From Acanthochlamys bracteata (Eukaryota; Streptophyta; Magnoliopsida; Pandanales; Velloziaceae): 64,000 bases of DNA. Shown here one piece after another: positions 1 to 11,439 of the stretch. The stretch is from the NCBI GenBank assembly GCA_019914995.1, contig CM034140.1, positions 2,604,001 to 2,668,000 of the forward strand, given 5' to 3'. The notes beneath the pieces were generated by a model that did not search any database, was not told the origin of the DNA, and saw nothing but the letters and a program-made list of their open reading frames with translations. The position numbers and the translations under genes are program-made. Numbering within the stretch: position 1 is the first letter of the stretch; the number at the start of each line of letters is the position of its first letter.

Positions 1-637
1 TAATAAAATTTTATTGGGTGAATTTTTTATATATTTTTTAAATTTTTAAATAAATTTTATAAGATATTATAAAAAATATATAATAAAAAATATTTTTCTA
101 AAACGCTAGAAAAGTAATTAGAAGGAGGCAATTATGAAAGCACAAATAGTTCACTTCAGGAGCAGATCACGTTGCACCGATATAGCGTGTGATGCATTTA
201 TCCGTTACGATGAAAAAGAATGATATGTATTACTTCTCCCTCGAAGTACATGTTAAAATGTTTTCGGTTGCACAAAATAGTATAAGAAGAACAAAGTCGC
301 ATCTATAGCACATTCATGAAAAGGTAATATAGGAGATATCAAAAAGGGACCTAGTCCCACTGTTGCAAAGAATTGCAGTAGCTGAATCCTATATAAAGAT
401 GATTGGGGTAAAATGCACCCCGATAAGTAATAGAGGGCTACCTGCTTTCTTATTCAGTTCCTGTAACTCCTCCTTCATCTCGTTTGATACAGGCAGAAAT
501 CTTTTGAAATTTCCCTAAAAGAATTTGGCACAACACATGTTCCAATCGCACAAGTGGCAATGATGCTGAGGCTTCAATGAGGACAGTGTCGACCTACTAA
601 AATAATGAGAAAGCCATCTCCCATGAATATGGGATAC
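1..637. other. 3' flank of the translocator gene; no gene seen
   Basis: The first 110 bases are very AT-rich and resemble the AT-rich MITE-like segments elsewhere in the window (5575-5824, 22765-22999). The rest is unremarkable and should hold the 3' untranslated region of the minus-strand gene that stops at 638. I see no coding signal. Confidence 0.5.
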
Positions 638-3600
638 TCACTTGTTACGCTTCTTTGCTTCACTGTAAAGAACAACCCCAATAACTGTGAGAGTATAACC
701 AAGCATCCCTGTGACTGATACAGGGTTCCTGAATATCAAAATTGATACTACCACAGCTACAGCTCCTTTAGCATTCCCAAGAACCTGAAAATCGGAAGTT
801 AACATCTCTTTGCAATGTACAATAAACAATGCAAGAATAAATGGGTCCAAATAACAATATGAAACAACACTTCAAATCCTTGGTGAGAGACATGAAGCTC
901 CAAAAGACAGTACAAAATCTTAGCATTACTTCGCAGATGCGCTTTACTTGTTCCCTTTTTCAGCAAAACAATGCTTATAGGGTTGAGTGATGATACCATG
1001 ACATGCCAACCATATAGAATATAGTACTTTGCTTCCGAATGTTTACTTAGTTTACAACTTGATTGCATAGAGATTCAACAAGCAGGAATCCTCGACGAGC
1101 CCCTCAACTTTCTGTGAAGTCCTCATGGGACAGTAGACAGAAAATAGATAGTCTTCTCGAATATAAGCAGGAACATGGGTTCTTGGCTCTTCTTCAATTC
1201 TTTCTTCAACTAACAGAGTTTTAGAGCTTTTTAATTCACTGACACAAATTTGTTCAGGTGGATCAGAATGTAGTTTTGGATTATTGTAACTTAGAAAACC
1301 TAAAGTTTCAAATGCAAACATATTTACTGAACTAACAACTCAGTAGTTTATTTTGTGACAGGGGTAAAGGCTCTAAGTCCTTGATATTTTGTTTTGTTTT
1401 GTAACTTCACACATCACTCTTCTCAAAGTATCCCTTTGAAGCTAATGTTCGTCATTTGATATGCCTAAACATGTCATGCAGCACATAAAGTAATCACACA
1501 GCTGAATGCTTTATGGACATAAGGATGACAGAGAGAAAACTATGCTGCTTAACCTCATGTACCTCCTAGCATTTGCATTTCTCAACACAATGAACTTTAG
1601 CAATTGGTTTTTTTCACTGGAGGGTTGAGTGTTACAGGCCTGGTAATTAACTACTTCACATTTGCTGATAGGCTATGTCATTGGTTGCTAGTCTTAACAT
1701 CAGGTTCGTATTAGTCGCTCTAATCTTGCTGCAGCCTATTTTTTATTCTTTTTTATGTAAGAAAAAAAGAACAATGGCATATCAACTTTTGCCAACCATT
1801 TCTACTGTAGTCTTTAAATGCTATAAAAAATTCATATACTGGATGTTTCCATATATAGCTAACTACATCTTGGAAAAAAAATGATTTGATTGTACATACA
1901 CATTCGACCATTTCTTCTGACCACTGGTTTTACATAGTTATATGAAAACAGTATGAGTAGTCCACTCATAGACCAGTAATAGTTCACTAGATCAAGGCTC
2001 AGTGATTGATGCACCACAGACATCCTTTAAGGTAGGCTTCCATAACTAACAATAGTTGCATCTATGCAGGGAATACAAGTAGTGTATCGGTTACTAGCCA
2101 AACATTTTGATTTCCATTCCTTAGTCTAATTATGATGGACATTCTATAAAGTATGTTAAGAGGCGAAGATGTACTGAATAAGGAAACTGAAAGAAAAACA
2201 AATGAAGGAAGCACGATGCATGAGAAGAAACAAACTAGAAGACCTTCCCCAACTATTCAAATGCTGCAGCCCAAACGTTAGAACTCAATCAGAAGTGAAG
2301 ATGTACTGAATGAGGAAATTGAAAGCAAAACAAATGGAGAAGCGCAATGCATGCGCTGAAACAAACTAGAAGACCTTCTCAACTATTCAAATGCTGCAGG
2401 CCAAAATTTAGAAATCTATTAGATTATCCTAGGAAAATACTAAGTTTAGAAGCAATTGTAAGGAGGTGAGATACAGCAAATATAACAGAGTCACACCTGT
2501 AGTGTCAGAGGACTGGTATGCTTGGTGACCAAGAAATTTGTAAGATTCACAAAATATGCCAGGGCTGAATTGAAGAGGAGGTACCAAATTATTCTGATAT
2601 CCTCCCTTGCAAGTGCTAATGTTATACCGACTACATTATCCTCCATTATTATTGTTGCAGGAAGAAGAATGATAACAGCTATTGGGGCCATATACAGAAG
2701 AAGGTTCATTGAATTGAGCTTTTCCCTGAGTGGAGAGATACAAAAGCTAGTCAAGCAAAAGCCAAGATAGCAAGTATTTTTCATGTATTTGGCCTGCAGT
2801 GGAGCTAGTGGAACAAAAGACATCTACAACTGTTAATAAAAACTTTAGAGACAACAAATCTAAAGGATAGAGGATCGTTACCCCTCAGAGGATAGTAAAA
2901 TTCCTTGCAACACAGACTTGAGGGCCCTTGCAGCAGTTGCACTGATACACATTATAAACCCAAACAAATGGAAGCTTGGTTCTCCCTACAAGGTTGAAAC
3001 AAAATAAACAACGTAATCAGCAAAGCCTGACTAAAACTCAAGTAGTAGGAGACAAAATAAGATGTTCTAAATTAAGAATAGAATCTGTTCACCAATTATT
3101 GAACATAATGCCCTGATGAGGTAACGGGAAAAGGAAGTAGCAGTACAAAGCAAAAATCATGTATGTTGGTTCTTTGCTGAAACCAGTCTTGAAGACATTA
3201 GCTAGTCAAGTTATTTTAGTATCCATCGAAGGATCTAGTTACCAGCATGAAAGGTATAAAATCATAACCAACTGAATAGTAGATGCATATTGAAAATGCT
3301 TGTCATCTGTAATCAACTGTTACAGAACTATTCAAGAAGTCAGGCTCCAGCAAATGTTCCAAAATTTTAATACTACAACATGATAGAAAAAAGAACTCTA
3401 GGAGCATCTAAGAGAATATGTCAATATTTCATGTCCATAAAAAGAATATGAAATAGCATAGGACCAATCAAGTGACAACCCAATCGCCCTTATGCTAACT
3501 ACCTAAACAAGCACCTAGAAAGTTGACTGCCTAACAATCCAAAACCCGTAGAAGTTCCAAAGTACCATAGCCAAACTTCACAGAAAGACAGAATACAGAC

Positions 3601-4929
3601 CAGTAAGGCCTCAGCCAATCCAATTACTAGCACCACATGCAAAATGATCGAATTTTGATACAACACTACTAGCAAATCCAATTACTATCAGAATTATGAC
3701 TATCAATGAGAAAAAGTTACCACAACCACACAGCACAATTCTCATCCTCCATGATTAAGCTGCCAGCTAATTTCTTTGACGTAAAATTTGCTTACTTAGC
3801 AAGACCAGTATCAGTTACCACAATGATAATTTGAGCTAGCAAAACCAACAAATAAAAATGAGTAAATCTGCATTCAGACTACAAGCCAGCGAGCCTTGAC
3901 CTATCAATGTCCACATAAATCTTCCATCAGTATCGACTAATAAAAAAATAACAGAAAAGAATAAGAAAGCACAATTCTCATCAGGCTTGACTGAGTTGCA
4001 TAAACAACAAAATAGCTTATAATTCTCAAATAAAGTCATAAAACTCATGATTCACATAACTAAACGTAAGTATATCTAGAAAGCATTTAACGCAAAAAAG
4101 CTAGTCATTCATCCAGCAAACAAAGCAACCATGCTAAGCTATTATCTCATTTAATACCAAAAAAGAAAAATAATTGAGTTTCCACTCGAAACCCAAAGAA
4201 ATCCTAATTTAGCAAACAAGCAAGCATGCAAGTCAATACCGATAGTCCTGTTTAAGTAAAGCTGCTTCAATACTAGACCAAGCCAATTTCAAATCAAGCA
4301 AACAAAACAAACTCAACCAATCGACATTCTCCGATCAGCTACCAATAATTTAATTAGTCCCTATTAATCAGTCCGATCTCCTAAAAAAACACGAGATCCA
4401 GTCTAATCCAATCCATTTGATTACATTTACATACCCCGCTGGCGATGATAACACCAGTAACAACAGGAATGAGTGCGAGATAAGTGATCCAACCCTCCCG
4501 CTTAACAGTGATGACGTAAGCGAAAACGGCGGTGAAGAACGGCGTGGTAGCCCCCACAGCCTGGTTGAACGACACAGGGAGATACCTTAACGAAACATTA
4601 CCGCTAACAACAGAGCCACAGAAAACAAGACCGAGTGCCGCGATCTTGGTCAGCTGCAGCCGCGATCGCACGGCTTGCATTGGAACCAAACGGAGCCATG
4701 CGATGGCAATGTAGCTGAGCAACGAGCAAGCGGTCATATGGCACAAGGTGAGGAAGATTGGGTACTTGAATCCATAATTGCTCAACAAATACTTGTTCAG
4801 AAGAAGCACTCCTATGTTCGAAGAGTACCAAGCAGAGACGAGAGCGAAGGTAAACAAGCGTCCGCCGCCGAGAAATGAAGCGCTGCCGCTGGAAAGCGGA
4901 GCTCCTCCACCGCCGGGTTTTCCGTTCAT
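638..4929 (-). CDS. Nucleotide-sugar / sugar-phosphate translocator, UUAT (UDP-uronic acid transporter) group, TPT family
   Basis: Four exons on the minus strand, 4435-4929, 2882-2985, 2497-2725 and 638-784, join in frame to 324 residues with GT-AG borders throughout. The protein is a ten-helix drug/metabolite transporter fold. After a Gly/Ser-rich cytosolic start come the conserved stretches [49 protein letters not shown] and [19 protein letters not shown]-type. It ends YSEAKKRNK, a lysine-rich tail. The sequence matches the At3g11320/At5g05820 group, whose relatives move UDP-uronic acids into the Golgi for pectin and xylan synthesis; the substrate here is inferred from that kinship. Intron 3 (785-2496) holds a 132-bp tandem duplication. 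The family is certain, the exact substrate is not. Confidence 0.9.
2165..2420. repeat. Imperfect tandem duplication, period about 132 bp
   Basis: A unit beginning gaagatgtactgaat at 2165 recurs at 2297, and both copies share the blocks caaactagaagacctt and caactattcaaatgctgcag. The copies differ by scattered substitutions and a few small indels, so the event is not brand new. It lies in intron 3 of the translocator gene. Confidence 0.85.
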
Positions 4930-5574
4930 TGGAGATTTGGATCTGGAGATGGAAAGGAGAAGGAAGAGAGCGGACTTTGTGCTCTGTTTTTTTTTTTTTT
5001 CCGAGGGCGAAGAGAAAGGGAGAGAGATCTGGGCTTGTTTGTATCAAACGAAAGGGAAATGTTGTTGTTGTTGTTCTTCTTCTTCGGTTGGTTTTATTCT
5101 CCCTGTTCTTTTGATCTTTTCTGTATAGGCGTCAACGGCCGTGGCGTTACTTGTACTTCTTTGTTGGATGTTGGTGTTAACGAACGTTGGTAATAATAGT
5201 GACATTAGAGTATTTGCAATACCGACCAAACATACACATTATTAGCCAAATTAGGGCCTAAACAGGTTTTCTATAATTGTTGCCTAAATGCATGATAATT
5301 TGAAGTATCCCTGAAGGCAAAACGTAGTGGTCTTTTTTTGAAATTTGGTCATTTAGATGAGAAGGTGCGGTAGCCGGTTGGTCTTCGCGTTGACCGGTCA
5401 CGGTAGTTTGTAAACTTGTTAAATTTTGAACGGAAATACCATCGCAACTACTCGCCCGAGGCCCGCTGTACTTGGGCCAGTTCGGAACGTTTTTATCAAT
5501 TGGGCTTTACTTTATAAAAAAAAATTCTGAACAAATATTCAACTTGTTCATTAACACTTAATAAATTAAGGAGT
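4930..5574. promoter_or_regulatory. 5' leader and promoter region of the translocator gene
   Basis: This stretch lies directly upstream of the minus-strand start codon at 4929. It contains a T-run near 4989-5000 and a short (GTT)n/(CTT)n microsatellite at 5060-5086, features common in plant 5' leaders. I assign no specific site. Confidence 0.35.
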
Positions 5575-5824
5575 GTTTAAAATCGCTTATAAAATAGAAA
5601 GTATTTTTATTTTTTTTGAAAATAAGCTATATTTTTTTTACTTCAAAAAAATAATAAAAATATGCAATAAAAAGATCTCACTTCGTAAAATTTTTCTACA
5701 CTTTTTAAATTTTTAAATAAATTTTTTATATACTTATAAAATATATATTGAAAAACGTAAAATAGAGAAAAATTGAGAAAAATTGATAAGCAGCTTTTGA
5801 AACGGAGAACCAAACAGCGCCTAA
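5575..5824. repeat. AT-rich MITE-like segment
   Basis: About 250 bases, nearly all A and T, are bounded by GC-richer ends reading gagtgtttaaaatcgc on the left and aaccaaacagcgcc on the right, which are loosely inverted. The inner text resembles segments at 22765-22999 and 39306-39525. I take it as a degenerate non-autonomous DNA transposon; termini and target duplication are not clean. Confidence 0.4.
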
Positions 5825-6106
5825 ACTTTATGATTATAATCTTACTCTTTTAATAAATAAGCTTATTATTATTGAGATTTGTCATAGACTAAAAAAAAAT
5901 AGAAAAACATAGAAATATAAATAGGAAAGAAAATTAGTTATGTTAAATGCAAGACCTACTCTTTTAATAAGTCTTTTTGTTATTATATTAAAATATTGTT
6001 GAATAACTAAGCAGATAACTAGCAATATTGGAGAACAATGGGCAATTACGCGCGTCTATAAATACAGTGTGTTCTTTTTTAACACAAAATAAATTTTTTG
6101 AATTTT

Positions 6107-6440
6107 AAGTTTTAAAAAATAAGTCATTGAAATTAAAATACAGAAAATTATTTGAAAATAAGTTTTTAACGAAAAAATCACCTTTAGGTTAAAAAAACAC
6201 ATTTAATATATCAAATTAAAATCTGTCACTATACTCTATCAAAGAGAAATTTCATATATATTGCAATTAGATAAGTTTTTAAAAAATAAGTCATTGATAT
6301 ATAAAAAATAAAGAAAATCATTTGAAAATAAGGTTTTAACCAAAAAAAAATCAACTTTAGGTGAAAAAAAAAACACCAATATATCAAGCTTAAAATCTGT
6401 CCCTATACTCTATCAAAGAGAAATTTCATATATATTGAGC
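6107..6440. repeat. Tandem duplication, period about 166 bp, AT-rich
   Basis: The unit starting aagtttttaaaaaataagtcattga appears at about 6107 and again at about 6273. Both copies end in the long shared block containing ctatactctatcaaagagaaatttcatatatatt. It lies in the gene-free stretch between the translocator and the p24 relic. Confidence 0.8.
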
Positions 6441-7423
6441 TAACATTATAGTATTTATAAGAGAAAGAAGTTGATTTCATAACTGGAAATAAAAGCTTGG
6501 TATTCGTAAAATGAAGCCTTTATAATAAGATTCTCGTTTTGTTTTGGCGAGTGTGTGTTCTATTACACATACAAGTGATTCCTTTTTTACTAAAAATTAC
6601 TTTCAACTCAATTTTTACTACAAAAAGAACACAAAAAATTACTTTTAACTTCTTTTTCAATACAAAAGAATACATTATTTTCAACAACACTGTTTTTAAC
6701 AATTTATTTTAAATATTTATTTTAAAAAAAACTCACTTTCAAAATCATAAAAACTCACCCTAAATATATGCCTTTCTTGAAAAATAATGTATTCTTTAAC
6801 AAAAAATTTAAGGTAGAAAATTTATTTGAAATTTATCAAAATTTTATTAAACTATTTATTATTATATAAATAATAAAAATTAATCCATTCATTTCAAAGT
6901 AAATGGGTGTTTTTATTATATAAAATATTTTTATGAAAATAAGTTTTATAAAATTAAAGTTCGATGAGAGGAGAGTTTGATGAAAATAAAATTCAAAATA
7001 GTAATTAAAATATATGAAATTAAATTTTAATAAAAGTAAATTTGATATAAAAAATAAAATAGAATTTATAATGATAATTAAAATACATGAATGATAAAAC
7101 TCAAAATCTATAACAGATAAGTGAAGTTTCATATAATTAGCCTTAAGTTTATTTTCAAAGTATCAGTTGTTGAACTCAAATCTGTTTGCTATCTACTCAT
7201 AACAGCTACGTCTATAGAAAACCATCGGTGTCCTGGACAAGTAAACACCAAAGAAAGTAGAAACAGAACAAGGTTAATAAAATATAAAAAAAAAGAAAAA
7301 GAACGGCCGCCGAGTTCGTCTCAGGTCTTGCTTGCTGTAGAAGATCTGTTACTTTGTGTTAGTTCTCATCAATCAACTGCAAATCCCAAGACAAAACTTT
7401 CTGTAGAGAAGAGAAATTTAAAA
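6441..7423. other. AT-rich intergenic DNA, no gene
   Basis: Long A/T tracts with repeated short units of the type ttacttttaact (6590-6650) and a segment (6830-7110) that resembles, in reverse orientation, 25150-25390. Probably old transposon debris followed by the dead promoter of the p24 relic. No supported reading frame. Confidence 0.5.
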
Positions 7424-10400
7424 GTGAGACGTGCGTTGTTGCTGCTGTTATCAACGATGCTGGTTCTATGTTTGGTGCCATGGAGAGCAAGGGGTGTGTG
7501 GCTGAACTTGTTCTCGACAGGAATGAAGTGTGTGTCTGAAAGAGATCCAAACTAACGCTGTTGTTGTCTCCGATTACTCTGTTATCCCTGACGATCAACA
7601 ATGTTCATGTCACTCCAACTATCGCGGTCAAGGTATTCAATCCGTTGATCAGTTTGATAGTAGGATGGAATATTTTATTTGTTAGTTCGTTAGCATCTCT
7701 CTTGTTCCAAATGAATTGTAGATCTGTGAATTTCTGTGTCTTGCATAATATTGCTTGTTTATTTATCATCAAGATGGAAGAATTAAATAAGCTTGGGATT
7801 GCTTGGTGCAAAATCGTGCAGTCCTGAGTTACTTGGTTCTTTGTGTCTGTGCTCAGGTGTGCGTTTGATTTCAAATTGGAGTGATTTGAGATGCAGAGAG
7901 ATATTTGGATGCTATCTATGTCTTCAAAGTTTCTCTTTTTTCAAGCTCTTGATGCTTATTAGTTACTAGAAAGTGGGTGAAGATTTTGCAAAGCAAGGAT
8001 GAACATTGAAGTTCTTGAAACTACCCTTAGAAAGTTTTCACTGTTTCTGGATCCTGAGTTTTAATGGTCTTATTATTTGTGGATCGATTATAGCGTAATG
8101 AGTTTTAAACTCTTGATCTCTGAATATTTATACTGCCATAAGGAAATGAATTGGCAAGACGGAACATGTTCTAACAGTCCCCTGAAAGGAAGTTGGTAGA
8201 ACTTGTTGCTATAGAATAGTTATGCCTCAAAGAAAATGGAATGTCATTGTTCTTTAGTTGCTTGCAATATTGCTGTCTAGCAATCTATTTTATCATATCT
8301 TAGCTAGTTGAATTTATCCTGCCTCTCCTAGTTATTTAAGTTCCCTAAGGTTAGAAGTAATAAAGTAACTGACCAAGTTTCTGTTGTTCATGTAAGGCCA
8401 TAAGTCATGTAGCCAAATTGGTCTTTCCTATAAGATATATGAAGAGACAGACCTACCTGACATGATCCTAGAATGAGATTAGCTAGTCTAGAGTATTTTT
8501 GAACATTCAGTCATACTATCTTGTTAGCATGGTTATCAAGATCCCATTTAAATTTTAAAATCCTTCGATTTTACATCAACAAAACGATTCTATTTCACAC
8601 AAAATTGCATTCTTAGTAAGATCACAGTAAAATCGGGATTTAAATTGTAAGATCGTTACAATTTCATATTTTAGGGGTTTTTTATAAATTTGGGAGGGTC
8701 TTTGTAGAATTTTTACAATTACATATATGTGGAGGGGTTTTCTGTAAAATATGAGGGAATTTTTTTTGTCAAATATAGAAAGATTTTCTATAAAATTTTA
8801 TTTAAAAATTTTAAATTATCAAGAATTTTCTTTGAAGTTATTAATAATATTTTAATAAATATTATCCAAAATTTTATAGGTGTTGAAGAAAAATTTTATA
8901 AAAAAATTATCAGTATGTTAAAATCATACAATTGTACTTAAAATTTCTATTTTGACAACCTTGCTTGTTAGGAACTCAAGCGGTGTGCTCTAAACCCTTT
9001 GTTGTAGGTTTTGTTATGAATAGTGCAGGTCTGCCTTTATCATAGACAATATGAAATGCACATCATGTGTAAGTATATTTCAGGCAGAGGAAATGTATAT
9101 TTTGTATTATGGACTATCATTTAATGTTGTAAGCTGCTTTCTTTTGAATACATAATATAAGAGAGGAGAGGATGGGTATGTTTTGTGCTATGGATTATGT
9201 CATCATAGAAACTTCTCAAGAGAGGAGAGGATGGGTATGTTTTGTGCTATGGATTATGTCATCATAGAAACTTCTCAAGAAATTTAGTAACTTTGGACAG
9301 TTTCACAGCATCCGAGTCAGGTCTAGGCTATTTGAATATGATTATTTGGAGCATTCATTAATAAATTTCTGTTGTGTGGCTATATTGTTTTGAGATAGAA
9401 AATCTCTTAATTTCTGCTTTGCTTCTTGTTTTTCTGCTAATACTTCTAATAACTGGAACTTATGGAATCAATTTCGAGATCAAAAACATCCCTTGGAATG
9501 TTCTCAATCAGTTTCTGGAGCGATTTATTATGTCGAATAGATGCATGAGTAATTTAGTCTCATCCATTTTGTATGTTAATATAGATTTCTCTCAAATGAC
9601 TTCCCATTTCCCTTTCTAAGATTAATATGTAAACAGCTTCCAACCTTAAATATGAGAAAGTCTATATGCTGACCATTGTTTACGGAGGAGAAATTACAGC
9701 TTTTCACCTTTAGTGGTCTTTTAAAGAGGAGCTTTTTGAGGGAGAAAATTGTTTAATTCTATGATTGATTAATATAGTGAAGCAGTTCACTGCACTGGTA
9801 TGTTTAGTTGTAACTTCAATAAGCTTGTGAACATATTTGTGCTGCATGGAAGAGGGAATATCTCACTGAATTTCCAGTTTTCCTGAACTTAGCTGACATC
9901 TTTAGGAGATTACCTATCCTCTCACAGGTAACATCACATTATGGTGACACACTTCATCACAATGAAGAGATTACAGCTGGACAGTTTGCATTTACAACTA
10001 CAGGGACTGGCAACTATGAGGCCTGCTTCTGGTTAGATGGTGAAAATAAGTGTATCGAGCAAGTGTTAATATTGACTGGAAGACTGGTATCAGCTAAGGA
10101 CTGGGAATCTGTCGCTAGAAAAGAAAAGATTGAGGTGAATAAATGATTTCCACTTCATTACACTCGTCCTATAATGTATATGATTACTCAAATATCTTAA
10201 TCCAGGGTGTCAAACTTGAGGTGAGAAAATTAGACGCACTCGTTGGAGCAATTCATGAAAATTTACTCTACCTAAATCCGGGTGAGTCTTACTGGTTGAA
10301 CCACCTGTGTGATTTGGATTGTTCTTAAGATGTTGCTGTAATAGCTTTTGGTTTTGAAGGTCTTACAATTGTGTTATTATCCAGGGAAGCCAAAATTTTG

Positions 10401-10527
10401 AGAGAGGTGAATGAGTTGACAAACGCAAGGGTTGCTTGGCTCAGCATAATGTAAATCGGAGTTGCTAGTTGCTTCCGCCTGGCTGTTGTGGAACCTAACT
10501 TGCTACTTTAAGGAGAAGCTTGTATAG
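7424..10527 (+). pseudogene. Decayed p24-delta (emp24/gp25L/TMED, GOLD-domain) gene
   Basis: Read across three frames, this encodes a p24-delta cargo receptor, a protein that cycles between ER and Golgi in COPI/COPII vesicles. Four exons are visible with intact borders: about 7424-7632, 9928-10134, 10206-10281 and 10385-10527. Signal peptide, WLNLFSTGMKCVSE, the GOLD pattern GQFAFTTTGTGNYEACFW, the SAKDW stretch, the coiled coil, ARVAWLSIM and a KEKLV-stop tail with a KxKxx-type retrieval signal are all recognisable. The gene is broken many times: the start reads GTG at 7424, frames shift near 7536, 7590, 10062, 10092, about 10275 and about 10480, and a TAA interrupts the membrane span at 10452-10454. 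Because introns survive, it is not a processed copy. Confidence 0.88.
9161..9278. repeat. Exact 59-bp tandem duplication
   Basis: The 59-base unit beginning gagaggagaggatgggtatg at 9161 is repeated without any mismatch from 9220. It sits in the large intron 1 of the p24 relic. Perfect identity implies a recent slippage or repair event. Confidence 0.95.
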
Positions 10528-11439
10528 ATTCCAATTGTCAGGTACTCTGATTGGCAGTTATTACTTGGAAGAACTGGTACTTGCTTTTGTGATGCCTTGT
10601 GAGAATCTATTTTATCCATAGTATAGACTTTTTATTTACGACTTGGAGTGTCGAACACATTCTTTTTGGATTGTGAAGAGCAACAATCCGCATATAATTA
10701 TCAAAGTGTACTTATGCAGTTAGCTATAACTAGGAGTGCAAGGTTTTCTGAAAGCTGGCTGTAAGAAGTCTATCAGGTGTTGCTATAACCTGTGAAGATA
10801 TGTTCCAATGAATCAATAATTCCTGGAATTTATTGTCTTCTTTAGTGCATTGTTAGGATAGCATGACACAAATGGTCTAACGATGGGTGTCAGTGGATGT
10901 TGCTGTAGAAATATACTTTGTGCAATACCCAATGTATGAAAGTTATGTGCACACATGAATTGTACTAAAAATATGAACAAAAATTATCATATTTATTTGA
11001 TATAAAATTATAAAATTTTAAAGGAAAACATATACATGCAGCAGTGTATGATTGAATAAGTTAAGTATTCCTTATATTGATCTATATTTACTAAACAGTG
11101 AACTATAATTTGGTTAATGTTTCCGTTGATGAAGGTGGGACATTTTGGGAGTGTTTGATTTCAAGCGGGACAATAAGGGTGCTTATACTTCTACCTCAAT
11201 TACGAGTAACATAATTTCTAGCCATACTATTACCCATTGACATGCTTCAAAGTTAAGTATCAGATAAAATTTTTTATCTCCAGAGAACAAAAGATTCTTA
11301 TCTCTTCAACGTATCACCTTCTCTATCCATCCACTCTATCTATCCACGACCCCTTCGTCTTTCGGGAGCTTCATCGCTGAGCAGCAGGATTCTCTCTCTC
11401 TCTTCTCTTGCTCCCAACAAAGCTCAAAAATTTTCCGAC
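10528..11439. promoter_or_regulatory. Intergenic stretch; promoter and leader of HCF152 at its right end
   Basis: Bases 10528-11270 show no gene. The last 100 bases before the HCF152 start are pyrimidine-rich, with a CT repeat at 11391-11410, as is usual for plant 5' leaders. No specific operator is claimed. Confidence 0.4.

Noticed and set aside
4532-5128. Several plus- and minus-strand ORFs overlapping the first exon of the translocator gene
   Set aside because: They are other-frame shadows of a strongly conserved membrane protein exon and of its leader; none resembles a known family.
7121-7555. A 144-residue ORF as a separate small gene
   Set aside because: Only its last 40 or so residues carry meaning, as the signal peptide and mature start of the p24-delta relic; the rest is upstream non-coding DNA.
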